Under the pieces are notes generated by a model that saw nothing but the letters and a program-made list of their open reading frames with translations, did no database searches and had not been told where the DNA came from. Below are positions 18,255 to 27,082 of a stretch of 64,000 nucleotides of DNA, piece after piece. The stretch is from Alcaligenes faecalis (GTDB lineage: Bacteria > Pseudomonadota > Gammaproteobacteria > Burkholderiales > Burkholderiaceae_B), in assembly GCF_009497775.1 (NCBI RefSeq), contig NZ_CP031012.1, positions 4,057,235-4,121,234 on the forward strand, read 5' to 3'. A program made the translations under genes and the position numbers. Positions within the stretch are counted from its first letter, which is position 1. Each line of letters opens with the position of its first letter.

Positions 18255-19064
18255 TTACAAAACAGAAGCGTGAACCGCCTGGGAGAGGCTTTGCTCCAGG
18301 CTGGCCACAATTTCCAGGCGTATGGCCTGAAGCCAGTTATCCAGATGAGATCGGGGATGTGCCGGGCAGCTCCACTCACGCTGCAAACCGGCAGGACGGC
18401 CACCTAAAAGCAGGACGCGGTCTGCCAACAAGAGGGCTTCATCAATATCGTGAGTAACCAGCACAATGGCGCAGCCGGTCTGGTCGCGTATCGACAGAAT
18501 CAGCTCCTGCATCTGACGACGGGTTACTTCGTCCAGCGCGCCAAAAGGTTCGTCCATCAACAAGACTTGTGGGCGTCGAGCCAGACAACGCGCAATGGCA
18601 ACGCGCTGTGCCATACCGCCCGACAAGGCGCCAGGACGCTGATGACGGCTTTCATATAAACCAACCTGGCGCAGCGCCTGTTCAACTCGCAGGCGACGTT
18701 CTGCCGCGGATACGGAAGGCTGACGAGCAAAGCCCAGGCCAAAGCCGGTATTGGCCTGCACATTTAGCCAAGGCAAAAGAATGGCCTCCTGAAACGCCAT
18801 GGCCAAAGCGGGATGCACTCCACGCACGGCCTGCCCCAGAAAGGACACCTCACCCTGAGTGGGCGTTTGCAGACCGGCCAGTACCCGCAACAAGGAGGAC
18901 TTGCCCACCCCGCTGGGACCCAGCAGCGCCACGATCTCGCCCGCGCGCACGTTCAAGTCCAGGTTCTGCAAGATCGTCTGGCCACCGTAGGCCAGACTGA
19001 TCCCCCGTGCGGACAAGAGCCCGGCCCTTTCAGAATCGGTATGCGAGGGGGCGGCGGAACTCAT
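18255..19064 (-). CDS. ABC transporter ATPase, SsuB/NrtD/TauB type
   Basis: A 269-residue ATPase with Walker A GPSGVGKSSLL, Q-loop MAFQEAILLPWLN, signature LSGGMAQRVAIARCL, Walker B VLLMDEPFGALDEV and the switch His in LVTHDIDEAL. MAFQEAILLPWLNV is the form seen in nitrate/sulfonate importers. Its start overlaps the end of the acyl-CoA-dehydrogenase-like gene by four bases, which ties the transporter and the enzyme into one operon. Confidence 0.88.
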   Translation of the reverse strand: MSSAAPSHTDSERAGLLSARGISLAYGGQTILQNLDLNVRAGEIVALLGPSGVGKSSLLRVLAGLQTPTQGEVSFLGQAVRGVHPALAMAFQEAILLPWLNVQANTGFGLGFARQPSVSAAERRLRVEQALRQVGLYESRHQRPGALSGGMAQRVAIARCLARRPQVLLMDEPFGALDEVTRRQMQELILSIRDQTGCAIVLVTHDIDEALLLADRVLLLGGRPAGLQREWSCPAHPRSHLDNWLQAIRLEIVASLEQSLSQAVHASVL

Positions 19065-20152
19065 ACGGCATCCTGCCCAAGTTCAGCTTTCAGCTGCGCC
19101 ACAGTAGGCGAAATCAAAGGCACCAACATGGCTTCACGATAACGACGCAGCAGTTGCGGATGCTTGCCCTGCATATAGGTCGCGCCGCCAATCGCTGAGC
19201 TTTCCAAGGCCACGGCCTGCGACGCCAGACTGCTTAGCTCGATACGGACCTTGAACAGATCAGGCGGCGTAGCCGAACCGGGTTTACGTACGGCATCAAC
19301 CAGCACATCCGACAATTCCTGCACGCGATCCAGCAAGCGGCGAGCAGGCTGTTCCTGTACCCATTGGCAGCGTGGCGCATCCAACACTTGCTTCAAGGAG
19401 CGACGTGCCAGGCCCATGGTCATACCGCATTGCAGCGCCATGAAACGGGGACGTACCGAGCGCACAAAATGACCCGCATCAGGATGCAGCAAACGCTCCT
19501 GTCCCAGACGCACGGCATTGAACGTCAAGGCAGCGGTATTGCTGCCACGCAGTCCGACCAGATCCAGGTCCGCCGAACGTTCCAATCCTTGATCGCCCAG
19601 TTCTGCCACCCAGATACCGGCCTGGTCCTCGGGCATGGCGGCCACAATGGCGACCAGACAATTGCCGGGGCGCAGATTGGTAATCCAGGGCAAGCGACCT
19701 TCAAACTGCCATTGCCCTTGCTCGGGCTGGGCGCGCACTTGCAGCTCTTCAATACCACCCAAAAACTTGATGGCATTGGACAGTCCCGTTGCACCCGCAA
19801 TACTGCCGTCCAGCAAACCGGGTAGATAACGCTCGCGCATGGCGGGGTCCTGAACATCACGCAGGTATTCAATAAAGGTGCGCTGGCTCCACAGGACAAA
19901 ACCTGCCGTCAGCGAATGTTCAGCCACTTCCACGATGGATTGAACGGCATCGCCAAAGTCGGAAAAGTCTGCTTTCAGGCCCAGGCTCAACAAACCGTCT
20001 TGCGCCAGGCGAGGCAGCAAAGCCTGCGCCTGGGAGGCATCGCTATCCAGCGATAGGGCATGCTCCTCCAGCCACTGGGCCAAGCCGGGCGACAAAACAG
20101 GGCGTTCTGAGGCCAGCACAGGCTGCTCAGCGCGCTTTAAGGCGTTTCCCAT
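19061..20152 (-). CDS. Acyl-CoA-dehydrogenase-fold flavoprotein, possible monooxygenase (SfnB/DszC-like)
   Basis: 363 residues with the acyl-CoA dehydrogenase fold: a helical N-terminus, a central beta domain (PWITNLRPGNCLVAIVAAMP, LVGLRGSNTAALTFNAVRLG) and a C-terminal helical bundle. Segments such as VLWSQRTFIEYL replace the usual acyl-CoA handling motifs, and I see no clear catalytic Glu like that of FadE. Relatives near SsuABC-type transporters are often reduced-flavin monooxygenases of sulfur scavenging (SfnB, DszC). It overlaps the AhpD-like gene by 16 bases and the ATPase gene by four. True dehydrogenase activity cannot be excluded. Confidence 0.7.
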   Translation of the reverse strand: MGNALKRAEQPVLASERPVLSPGLAQWLEEHALSLDSDASQAQALLPRLAQDGLLSLGLKADFSDFGDAVQSIVEVAEHSLTAGFVLWSQRTFIEYLRDVQDPAMRERYLPGLLDGSIAGATGLSNAIKFLGGIEELQVRAQPEQGQWQFEGRLPWITNLRPGNCLVAIVAAMPEDQAGIWVAELGDQGLERSADLDLVGLRGSNTAALTFNAVRLGQERLLHPDAGHFVRSVRPRFMALQCGMTMGLARRSLKQVLDAPRCQWVQEQPARRLLDRVQELSDVLVDAVRKPGSATPPDLFKVRIELSSLASQAVALESSAIGGATYMQGKHPQLLRRYREAMLVPLISPTVAQLKAELGQDAV

Positions 20153-20697
20153 GCGTAGGCCTCCAGCTGGCTATTGAGCGGCGTACGGGCCAGATTATTG
20201 GCAAAGTTGCAGATCGTCGCCAAGCCGATGCCGGTAATCACTTCCAGAGCCTGCTGGTCGCCGTAACCCGCTGCACGGAAATCGGCCAGAGCCTGATCCG
20301 ACACCTGACCACGGGTATCAATCACGGCGCGGCTGAACAAAGCCAATGCTTGCAGGCGCTCGTCGTTGATCTGGTCAAAGCCACGCGCACGCAAGGCAGC
20401 CAGGATTTCCGGGTCCAGCTTGGCTTTATTGGTCGCAATGGCGGTGTGACCAGCCACGCAGAAGCGGCAACCATGAGTGGTGCCAGCGACCAGTTGCACC
20501 ACCTCGCGCTCGACCAGCGACAGGCTGGCGGTGGCGTTCAGGGCGGACATATCCTGATAGGCTTGCAGGGCAACGGGCGCATTGGCCAAAATAGCCAGCA
20601 GATTGGACAAAAAGCCGCTACCACGCACAGCTTTTTCAAGGGCTGGTTTGACCGCCTCTGGTGCGGAGTCCACAGTATGCAAAGTTAAGCGGGTCAT
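20137..20697 (-). CDS. AhpD/carboxymuconolactone-decarboxylase-family protein, peroxidase-like
   Basis: A 186-residue protein. The catalytic signature is HGCRFCVAGHT, with Cys77, Cys80 and His84 forming the CxxC-x3-H of AhpD-like peroxidases. It is the first gene of the minus-strand operon and is divergent from the cupin-AraC gene at 20827. AraC regulators with a cupin_6 domain are often next to such genes. It may remove peroxide made by uncoupled flavin chemistry of the next enzyme; this is inferred. Its end overlaps the flavoprotein gene by 16 bases. Confidence 0.8.
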   Translation of the reverse strand: MTRLTLHTVDSAPEAVKPALEKAVRGSGFLSNLLAILANAPVALQAYQDMSALNATASLSLVEREVVQLVAGTTHGCRFCVAGHTAIATNKAKLDPEILAALRARGFDQINDERLQALALFSRAVIDTRGQVSDQALADFRAAGYGDQQALEVITGIGLATICNFANNLARTPLNSQLEAYAWETP

Positions 20698-20702
20698 GAT
20701 GG

Positions 20703-20741
20703 CGACAATTCCTTAGTTAATCCGAGAAGGTTTTATTGTCG
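20703..20741. promoter_or_regulatory. Inverted repeat in the divergent promoter region
   Basis: CGACAAT (20703-20709) and ATTGTCG (20735-20741) are perfect 7-base inverted arms about three helical turns apart. They sit between the AhpD-like start (20697, minus strand) and the AraC start (20827, plus). The position suits an operator for the AraC regulator or its partner. No clear sigma-70 promoter could be fixed. Confidence 0.35.
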
Positions 20742-20826
20742 ATTGACTGGCGCCTTATCTCCATGTGCGAACATAGCGGTATTCATATTAAAAATATCCA
20801 CGAAAAGAAATAAGCATATTTTCTGC

Positions 20827-21795
20827 ATGAGCGACTCTGCCTTTCCTGACAGCCATTGCGCTGTCGATTCCAAAGACACAGGACACCCTGTGGAGGAACT
20901 GCTCTTGTCCGGGCTGGAGATCTCGGCCAGCCTGTTTCACTTGGGCCAGTACTGCAATCAATGGGAAAGCAGCCTGCACGGACATCAACGGGCAGGCTTT
21001 CATGTGGTCTTGCATGGGCCGTGCTGGCTGCATATTCAGCATCAGGACGCCCTGGCCTTGCAGGCGGGTGATGCGGTGTTCTTCTTGCGGGATGTGCCCC
21101 ATCGCCTAAGCTCATCGCCCACGCCGCCAGACTGGAACGCGGCCATGCAGCGGCAAACCATGCAGAATCTGGAGCCGCAGGTGCCGCAAAGCACGGGTTT
21201 GCTCTGTGGTTTCCTGGATCTGGGGCGTGGTTTGAGCGAATTGCTGCTGGCAACCGTGCCTGATGTTTTATTGATTGATGGTTCTCAGGCAGATGCGGAC
21301 TCTGGACGTCCTTTGCTGGACTTGATCCAGGCCGAGATGCAGCGGCAGCCACAGGCCAATTCCAGCCTGCTGGAAAAACTGGTGGAACTGTTATTGTTCT
21401 ATACCTTGCGCCAGCAAATCGGGCAGACACCGGCTGAAGGGGCCCTGCCTGCGGGCTTGATTCATCTGGCCAGCGATGCTGCGTTTGGTGGTTTGATCGA
21501 GCAACTGCTGCGAGAGCCTGCCAAAGCCTGGTCGGTGGATGATATGGCCGCCTACCTGAATATGTCACGTGCCGCCTTTCACCGCCGCTTTACTCTGCTC
21601 TGTGGGATGGCACCGGCCCAGGTGCTGCTGCAGCTGCGTATGCAGCTCGCCAAGCGTCAGCTGGAGCAAGGGCTGACCATGGAACAGATTGCCGAGCGTA
21701 TTGGCTATAGCTCGGCGGCCGCCTTTAGCGCCGCATTCAGGCGCAGTGTGGGTGTCAGCCCCGCGCAGTGGCGCAAGCAAGACGCGCGTAGCTAA
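20827..21795 (+). CDS. AraC-family regulator with N-terminal cupin (cupin_6)
   Basis: 322 residues from the ATG at 20827. A TTG start at 20743 is possible but no ATG lies between, and the extension looks non-coding. The N-terminal half is a cupin-like sensing domain (HQRAGFHVVLHGPCWLHIQ, LQAGDAVFFLRDVPHRL). The C-terminal 100 residues hold two AraC helix-turn-helix motifs (WSVDDMAAYLNMSRAAFHRR and MEQIAERIGYSSAAAFSAAF). It is divergent from the AhpD-like/flavoprotein/ABC operon and is its probable local regulator. The inducer is unknown. Confidence 0.85.
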   Translation: MSDSAFPDSHCAVDSKDTGHPVEELLLSGLEISASLFHLGQYCNQWESSLHGHQRAGFHVVLHGPCWLHIQHQDALALQAGDAVFFLRDVPHRLSSSPTPPDWNAAMQRQTMQNLEPQVPQSTGLLCGFLDLGRGLSELLLATVPDVLLIDGSQADADSGRPLLDLIQAEMQRQPQANSSLLEKLVELLLFYTLRQQIGQTPAEGALPAGLIHLASDAAFGGLIEQLLREPAKAWSVDDMAAYLNMSRAAFHRRFTLLCGMAPAQVLLQLRMQLAKRQLEQGLTMEQIAERIGYSSAAAFSAAFRRSVGVSPAQWRKQDARS

Positions 21796-21811
21796 GTCGT
21801 CAGTATGCGAC

Positions 21812-21967
21812 TTACGGCCGCAACCAGCCGCTGTTTTCAGCCCAATCATCCATGCAGGTCAATGGCCCGAGCCATAGGACATAGCCGATATCCTGCGCAA
21901 GATGCCATGCTGCCCAGGCAGGAGTAAAACCCACGGGCCACTCGGAATCAAACGCTAATTCCAGCCT
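21812..21967 (-). other. Trp-rich open stretch, possible gene remnant
   Basis: On the minus strand about 51 codons are open between TGA and TAA and read in part FDSEWPVGFTPAWAAWHL and ending AENSGWLRP. There is no ATG start and no good ribosome site, and third-position GC is not clearly coding. It may be the 3' end of a degraded gene or chance. The rest of 21796-22037 shows nothing recognisable. Confidence 0.2.
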
Positions 21968-22037
21968 TCACGCCGGCAACTGGCACACCATACGATCACT
22001 CTTTTTTTCCAGTACCCGTCGACAAACAACCGGGCAT

Positions 22038-22075
22038 AAAAAAACCCCAATCTGTAACCAGATCGGGGTTTTTTT
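22038..22075 (-). terminator. Rho-independent terminator after rpsQ
   Basis: AACCCCAATCTG / CAGATCGGGGTT stem with loop TAAC, flanked by A-runs on the left and T-runs on the right. It can therefore work in both directions. It ends the rplC-rpsQ operon 45 bases after the rpsQ stop. Confidence 0.85.
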
Positions 22076-22119
22076 GACCTACCAGAGCCAGGCCGAAGCC
22101 TGGGCATCTGAGCAAGCGT

Positions 22120-22395
22120 TTAGATCACGCGGGCTGCTTCGATCAGACGCACAACAGTCCAGGACTTGCTGCGGCTGATAGGACGGCCTTCGGAAATCTC
22201 AACGGTATCGCCTTCGTTGTACTGGTTGGTCTCGTCGTGCGCTTTGTATTTATTGGAGCGGACGATGATCTTGCCATACAAGGGATGTTTAACGCGGCGT
22301 TCAACCAGAACGACGACAGTTTTGTCCATCTTGTTGCTGACAACTTGACCAATCAGGGTACGTTGACGTTTTTCGGTAGTTTGAGTTTCGCTCAT
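22120..22395 (-). CDS. rpsQ: 30S ribosomal protein S17
   Basis: 91 residues from the ATG at 22395, chosen because it begins the family region and follows the rpmC stop by one base. The family signatures [27 protein letters not shown] and a [24 protein letters not shown] block are present (split here for length). S17 binds the 5' domain of 16S rRNA. It is the last gene of the S10-type operon, the same end point as in E. coli, but no rplN/spc operon follows here. Confidence 0.97.
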   Translation of the reverse strand: MSETQTTEKRQRTLIGQVVSNKMDKTVVVLVERRVKHPLYGKIIVRSNKYKAHDETNQYNEGDTVEISEGRPISRSKSWTVVRLIEAARVI

Positions 22396-22396
22396 C

Positions 22397-22588
22397 TTAC
22401 TTTCCTGCGGTCTCAGCCATGACAGTACGGACACGAGCGATGTCGCGACGTACTTTGCCCAATTGGCTGGTGTTGGAAAGCTGTTGAGTAGCACGCTGCA
22501 TGCGCAGGTTAAATTGTGCTTTCAACAGGCTCTCGAGCTCTTTCTGGAGCTCGGCGGCATCTTTGGTACGGAGTTCGCTGGCTTTCAT
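22397..22588 (-). CDS. rpmC: 50S ribosomal protein L29
   Basis: 63 residues with the L29 signatures [20 protein letters not shown] and [21 protein letters not shown]29 sits at the exit of the peptide tunnel near L23. It is between rplP (nine-base gap) and rpsQ (one-base gap). Confidence 0.97.
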   Translation of the reverse strand: MKASELRTKDAAELQKELESLLKAQFNLRMQRATQQLSNTSQLGKVRRDIARVRTVMAETAGK

Positions 22589-22597
22589 GACGTCTCC

Positions 22598-23014
22598 TTA
22601 AGCACCGATCTGACGCGTTACGAACGTCGTCGAGATAGGCAGCTTGGCAGCGGCCAGACGGAATGCTTCGCGTGCCAGCTCTTCGCTAACACCTTCCATT
22701 TCGTACAGGACCTTGCCTGGTTGAATCTCAGCGACCCAGAACTCTGGATTACCCTTACCGTTACCCATACGAACTTCGGCAGGTTTCTGCGAAATTGGCT
22801 TATCGGGGAAGATACGGATCCAGATGCGGCCACCACGTTTGATGTGACGGTTAATTGCACGACGTGCTGCTTCGATCTGGCGAGCAGTCAGACGGCCACG
22901 GTCAGTGGCTTTCAGACCAAATTCGCCAAACGAAACTTGCGCACCGCGAGTAGCCAGACCGGTGTTACGGCCTTTGTGCTCTTTGCGGTACTTTCTGCGA
23001 GAAGGTTGCAGCAT
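22598..23014 (-). CDS. rplP: 50S ribosomal protein L16
   Basis: 138 residues beginning [16 protein letters not shown], the standard L16 start, with [14 protein letters not shown] and [12 protein letters not shown] further on. L16 helps shape the A-site tRNA binding region of the large subunit. It starts three bases after the rpsC stop. Confidence 0.98.
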   Translation of the reverse strand: MLQPSRRKYRKEHKGRNTGLATRGAQVSFGEFGLKATDRGRLTARQIEAARRAINRHIKRGGRIWIRIFPDKPISQKPAEVRMGNGKGNPEFWVAEIQPGKVLYEMEGVSEELAREAFRLAAAKLPISTTFVTRQIGA

Positions 23015-23017
23015 GTT

Positions 23018-23791
23018 TTATTCTCCTTCGGACGCAGCAGGAGCAGCGTCTTTACGAGGACCGCGGCCACGACCACCTGGACGGCGGTTTTCAGGGCGGT
23101 CACCACGTGGACGACGTGGGCGGCGCTCTTCAGGGGCTACGGTGTCAACAGGCATTTCGCCGTTAGGCAGCATGTCGCCCTTGTAGACCCAGACCTTGAT
23201 ACCGATGATCCCGTACGTCGTGTGCGCTTCGGAAGTACCGTAATCGATGTTAGCGCGCAGGGTGTGCAGAGGCACACGGCCTTCGCGGTACCATTCGGTA
23301 CGAGCGATTTCGATGCCGTTCAAGCGACCCGAGCTCATGATCTTGATGCCTTGGGCACCCAGACGCATGGCGTTTTGCATGGAACGCTTCATCGCACGAC
23401 GGAACATGATGCGCTTTTCCAGTTGCTGAGCAATGGAGTCGGCGATCAGTTGAGCGTCGGTTTCAGGTTTGCGAATTTCTTCGATATTAACGTGCACTGG
23501 CACGCCCAACAGGCGCTGCAGGTCAGCCTTCAGGCTTTCGATATCCTCGCCGCGCTTGCCGATCACTACACCAGGACGAGCCGAGTAAATGGTGATGCGA
23601 GCATTCTTGGCAGGACGCTCGATGACCACACGGCCAACGGACGCACTTTTCAGCTTGCGTTTCAGGTATTCGCGCACACGGATGTCGTCAGCCAACATCG
23701 TACCGAACTCAGCACCGTCAGCGTACCAACGCGAGCTCCAGTTACGGTTAACAGCCAGGCGGAACCCAATTGGGTGGATTTTCTGTCCCAT
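23018..23791 (-). CDS. rpsC: 30S ribosomal protein S3
   Basis: 257 residues, longer than E. coli S3 (233). It begins [12 protein letters not shown] and carries the KH-domain [10 protein letters not shown] segment. The extra length is a low-complexity Arg/Gly/Pro tail after about residue 220 ([17 protein letters not shown] and onward). Such tails are common in betaproteobacterial S3. It lies between rplV and rplP. Confidence 0.98.
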   Translation of the reverse strand: MGQKIHPIGFRLAVNRNWSSRWYADGAEFGTMLADDIRVREYLKRKLKSASVGRVVIERPAKNARITIYSARPGVVIGKRGEDIESLKADLQRLLGVPVHVNIEEIRKPETDAQLIADSIAQQLEKRIMFRRAMKRSMQNAMRLGAQGIKIMSSGRLNGIEIARTEWYREGRVPLHTLRANIDYGTSEAHTTYGIIGIKVWVYKGDMLPNGEMPVDTVAPEERRPRRPRGDRPENRRPGGRGRGPRKDAAPAASEGE

Positions 23792-23800
23792 TGTGACTCC

Positions 23801-24133
23801 TTAAGCGCCGACTTTGACCACAATGTGGCAAGTCTGCTTCTCAATACGGTTACCGCGGCCTTTGGCTCGTGCAGAAAAACGCTTCAACGACTGAGCCTTG
23901 TCCACGTAAATGGAGGTGACTTTCAGTTCGTCGATGTCGGCGCCGTCATTGTGCTCAGCGTTGGCAATAGCCGATTCCAGAGCTTTCTTGATGATGCCAG
24001 CGGCTTTCTTAGGAGTGAAAGTCAGCGTATTCAGAGCGTGAGCGACGGACTTGCCGCGGACCATGTCCGCAACCAGACGTGCTTTTTGCGCCGAAATATG
24101 GACTCCACGAATAATTGCTGTAGTTTCCATCAC
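23801..24133 (-). CDS. rplV: 50S ribosomal protein L22
   Basis: 110 residues of the L22 family, with [20 protein letters not shown] near the start and [15 protein letters not shown] at the end. The L22 hairpin loop reaches the peptide tunnel constriction, where macrolide-affecting changes occur; nothing unusual is seen. It starts one base after the rpsS stop. Confidence 0.98.
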   Translation of the reverse strand: MMETTAIIRGVHISAQKARLVADMVRGKSVAHALNTLTFTPKKAAGIIKKALESAIANAEHNDGADIDELKVTSIYVDKAQSLKRFSARAKGRGNRIEKQTCHIVVKVGA

Positions 24134-24409
24134 TTATCTCCGGGCCTTTTTGTCCGCAGCGTGACCCTTGAAAGTACGGGTCAAAGCGAACTCGCCGAGC
24201 TTGTGGCCAACCATGTTCTCGTTGATGTAAACGGGAATGTGTTGACGGCCATTGTGAACGGCAATCGTCAGCCCAATGAACTCGGGCAGGATGGTAGAGC
24301 GGCGCGACCAGGTTTTGATTGGTCGCTTGTCGTTACCCACAACGGCTGCGTCAACCTTTTTGATCAGGTGAGCATCAACGAATGGGCCTTTTTTGATCGA
24401 ACGTGACAT
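24134..24409 (-). CDS. rpsS: 30S ribosomal protein S19
   Basis: 91 residues starting [15 protein letters not shown], with [20 protein letters not shown] and the conserved [16 protein letters not shown] block. S19 contacts S13 in the small-subunit head. It is 12 bases downstream of rplB. Confidence 0.98.
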   Translation of the reverse strand: MSRSIKKGPFVDAHLIKKVDAAVVGNDKRPIKTWSRRSTILPEFIGLTIAVHNGRQHIPVYINENMVGHKLGEFALTRTFKGHAADKKARR

Positions 24410-24421
24410 AGTGTTCGCCCC

Positions 24422-25249
24422 TTACTTGCGCTTACGGCGCGAAACAATCATGTTGTCTGTGCGCTTGTTACGACGGGTGCGGTAGCCCTTGGCAGGAGTA
24501 CCCCATGGGCTGACTGGCTCACGGCCTTCACCCGTACGACCTTCACCACCACCGTGCGGGTGATCGACTGGGTTCATCGCCACACCGCGAACGGTAGGAC
24601 GAATACCACGCCAGCGAACAGCACCGGCTTTACCGATTTGACGCAGGCTGTGATCGTGGTTGCTGACTTCGCCAATCGTGGCGCGGCAGTCGATGTGAAT
24701 GCGGCGAACTTCACCGGAACGCAGACGCACTTGAGCGTACGTGCCTTCACGAGCCAGCAACACAGCGGAACCACCAGCGGAACGAGCGATTTGAGCACCC
24801 TTACCAGGCAGCATCTCGATGCAGTGAATGGTTTGACCCACAGGAATGTTGCGGATAGGCAAAGTGTTGCCGGAACGGATAGGAGCTTCCGCGCCAGACA
24901 CAACCGTTGCACCCACTTCCAGACCACGAGGGGCGATGATGTAACGACGCTCGCCGTCTGCGTAGCACACCAATGCGATGTGAGCGCTGCGGTTAGGGTC
25001 GTATTCCAGACGTTCTACTTTCGCAGGAATACCGTCCTTGTTGCGACGGAAGTCGACAATACGGTAGTGCTGCTTGTGACCGCCGCCACGGTGACGAACC
25101 GTGATGTGGCCGTTGTTGTTACGGCCAGCACTGCTGGATTTCTTTTCCAGCAAAGCCGCGTAAGGAGCGCCTTTGTGCAGTTCAGGGTGAACCACTTTGA
25201 TCATGCCACGGCGACCTGGCGACGTTGGTTTTACTTTTACCAATGCCAT
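24422..25249 (-). CDS. rplB: 50S ribosomal protein L2
   Basis: 275 residues starting [16 protein letters not shown]. The C-terminal [18 protein letters not shown] carries the conserved His segment near the peptidyl-transferase centre. It is directly adjacent to rplW (one base between stop and start). Confidence 0.98.
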   Translation of the reverse strand: MALVKVKPTSPGRRGMIKVVHPELHKGAPYAALLEKKSSSAGRNNNGHITVRHRGGGHKQHYRIVDFRRNKDGIPAKVERLEYDPNRSAHIALVCYADGERRYIIAPRGLEVGATVVSGAEAPIRSGNTLPIRNIPVGQTIHCIEMLPGKGAQIARSAGGSAVLLAREGTYAQVRLRSGEVRRIHIDCRATIGEVSNHDHSLRQIGKAGAVRWRGIRPTVRGVAMNPVDHPHGGGEGRTGEGREPVSPWGTPAKGYRTRRNKRTDNMIVSRRKRK

Positions 25250-25250
25250 A

Positions 25251-25547
25251 TTAGTTCACCTCAGAAAAGTCGAGTTCCTGACCGGGCTTGAGCGAGACAT
25301 ATGCCTTGCGCACACTGCGGCGGCGACCCATGAAACGGCCAAAGCGCTTTTCCTTGCCCTTCTGATTGAGCACCTGCACCGACTCAACTTCTACTTTGAA
25401 CAGCAGTTCAATAGCAGCTTTGATTTCAGGCTTGGTAGCATCAGGAGCGACGCGGAAAGCGATTTGCTGATTTTTTTCGGCAACGTACGTGGCTTTTTCA
25501 GTCACGACAGGAGCCAGAATTACTTGCAATAGACGTTCGGCGTTCAT
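25251..25547 (-). CDS. rplW: 50S ribosomal protein L23
   Basis: 98 residues, with [20 protein letters not shown] at the start and [20 protein letters not shown] later. L23 docks signal recognition particle and trigger factor at the tunnel exit. It overlaps the rplD stop by four bases. Confidence 0.97.
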   Translation of the reverse strand: MNAERLLQVILAPVVTEKATYVAEKNQQIAFRVAPDATKPEIKAAIELLFKVEVESVQVLNQKGKEKRFGRFMGRRRSVRKAYVSLKPGQELDFSEVN

Positions 25548-26164
25548 CCCAACATCTCCTCAAACTGAGCGACAGCCGCTTTGGTGACCAACACTTTTTT
25601 GTAGTGGATCAGGGACAGCGGGTCAGCGTAGCGTGGTTCAACCACAGCAACGTGAGGCAGGTTACGCGTAGCCAGGTACACGTTCTCGTCCAGCGCGTCG
25701 GTGATGATCAGCACGGATTCCAGGCCCAGGTCTTTCAGCTTGTTGGCTGCCAGACGGGTCTTGGGTGCTTCCAGAGTGAAGGAATCAACAACCAACAGAC
25801 GCTCGTCACGGACCAACTGAGACAGAATCGCGCTGATACCGGCGCGGTACATCTTCTTGTTGACCTTGTGCGTGTAGTTTTCTTCACCGGTGTTGGGGAA
25901 TGCACGACCGCCTCCACGCCACACGGGCGAGGATGTCATACCAGCACGAGCGCGGCCGGTGCCTTTCTGGCGCCATGGCTTCTTGGTGCTGTGGTTGACT
26001 TCGGCACGAGTCAATTGCTTGCTGTTACCGCTGCGAGCATTGGACTGGTATGCAACAACGATCTGGTGAACCAGGGCTTCGTTGAATTCACGACCGAAAA
26101 CGGTTTCGTTGGCCTGCAATGTGGATGCAGCTTGGCCTTGTTCGTTCAGGAGCTTCAGTTCCAT
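25544..26164 (-). CDS. rplD: 50S ribosomal protein L4
   Basis: 206 residues. The extended tunnel loop is the [19 protein letters not shown] region. In E. coli L4 autoregulates the S10 operon through the leader before rpsJ. Here rpsJ is elsewhere and the operon starts at rplC, so any L4 control would need a different leader. It starts three bases after the rplC stop. Confidence 0.98.
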   Translation of the reverse strand: MELKLLNEQGQAASTLQANETVFGREFNEALVHQIVVAYQSNARSGNSKQLTRAEVNHSTKKPWRQKGTGRARAGMTSSPVWRGGGRAFPNTGEENYTHKVNKKMYRAGISAILSQLVRDERLLVVDSFTLEAPKTRLAANKLKDLGLESVLIITDALDENVYLATRNLPHVAVVEPRYADPLSLIHYKKVLVTKAAVAQFEEMLG

Positions 26165-26167
26165 GGA

Positions 26168-26842
26168 TTAGGCTCCTTTCACAGCAGGGCGCACAACGAT
26201 ATTGGCATTCTTGTGACCTGGGACAGCGCCCCGGACCAGCAACAAGCCACGCTCGGCGTCGACGCGGATCACGTCAAGATTCTGAACCGTACGGGTAACG
26301 TCACCCATATGGCCCGACATTTTTTTACCTTTGAACACACGGCCTGGATCCTGGGCTTGACCAATGGAACCGGGTACGCGGTGCGAGCGCGAGTTACCGT
26401 GGCTGTTACGCTGGCCGCCAAAATTGTGGCGTTTGATGGTACCGGCAAAGCCTTTACCGATCGTGGTGCCCGTAACGTCAACCTTCTGACCCGCTTCGAA
26501 AATGCTTTCCACAGCAACTACGGAACCGGCGGAAAGCTCGGCGATAGCAGCGGGGTCGAGGCGGAATTCTTTCAGGATGCTGCCAGCTTCAACGCCAGCT
26601 TTTGCATAGTGCCCTGCCTGGGGCTTGGTAACGCGTGTTGCACGACGGGTGCCAAAGGCAACCTGTACAGCAGCGTAACCGTCAACTGCGGGCGTCTTGA
26701 CCTGGGTGATGCGGTTGTTGGACACGTCCAGCACGGTCACAGGGATGGACTCGCCTTCCTCTGTAAACACACGGGTCATGCCAACTTTACGCCCAACAAG
26801 GCCCAGCCGCCACGCGGCAGGCGTAGGTGTCGAGTTCGACAT
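26168..26842 (-). CDS. rplC: 50S ribosomal protein L3
   Basis: 224 residues from the ATG at 26842, preferred over 26854 because GGAGA lies at proper distance before it, while the upstream ATG has its purine run almost touching. [19 protein letters not shown] begins the fold, and [20 protein letters not shown] is the conserved loop that reaches the peptidyl-transferase centre; its Gln is the PrmB methylation site in E. coli. It is the first gene of this ribosomal operon and has its own promoter at about 26943-26972. Confidence 0.97.
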   Translation of the reverse strand: MSNSTPTPAAWRLGLVGRKVGMTRVFTEEGESIPVTVLDVSNNRITQVKTPAVDGYAAVQVAFGTRRATRVTKPQAGHYAKAGVEAGSILKEFRLDPAAIAELSAGSVVAVESIFEAGQKVDVTGTTIGKGFAGTIKRHNFGGQRNSHGNSRSHRVPGSIGQAQDPGRVFKGKKMSGHMGDVTRTVQNLDVIRVDAERGLLLVRGAVPGHKNANIVVRPAVKGA

Positions 26843-26915
26843 CGTTTTCTCCATTCCTGACTACGATTGGTCAGGGCTAACTGAGAGTACACGCAATGAT
26901 TTGCGCGACGACCAT

Positions 26916-26933
26916 AGCCAAAACTTTTTGGCT
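26916..26933. repeat. Short perfect hairpin in the rplC leader
   Basis: AGCCAAAA (26916-26923) and TTTTGGCT (26926-26933) are perfect arms with a 2-base spacer. It lies about ten bases downstream of the proposed -10 on the minus strand, so it is at the start of the rplC mRNA or overlaps the promoter-proximal region. It could be a 5' stabilising stem or a regulator site. Confidence 0.4.
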
Positions 26934-26942
26934 AAGCTAGTA

Positions 26943-26972
26943 AATATAGCACGCTGCTGTAAAGCCAAGCAA
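26943..26972 (-). promoter_or_regulatory. Probable sigma-70 promoter of the rplC-rpsQ operon
   Basis: On the minus strand TTGCTT (26967-26972) is followed after 18 bases by TATATT (26943-26948). The start point would be near 26936, about 95 bases before rplC. No other plausible promoter is seen between proV and rplC. Confidence 0.5.
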
Positions 26973-27082
26973 GATTTACTGCAAAAATCTGCCCTAAACT
27001 GCTTGATTGACAACAGTTTTTTCGGATTCGGGGAGTGCGGCTATGGAGCTACGATCAGGAAAACTGATCTGCGCCCCGTTTT

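Noticed and set aside
22463..24406. A + strand frame of about 650 codons opposite the rpmC-rpsS ribosomal genes
   Set aside because: Five certain ribosomal protein genes occupy the minus strand here; the frame has no recognisable domain.
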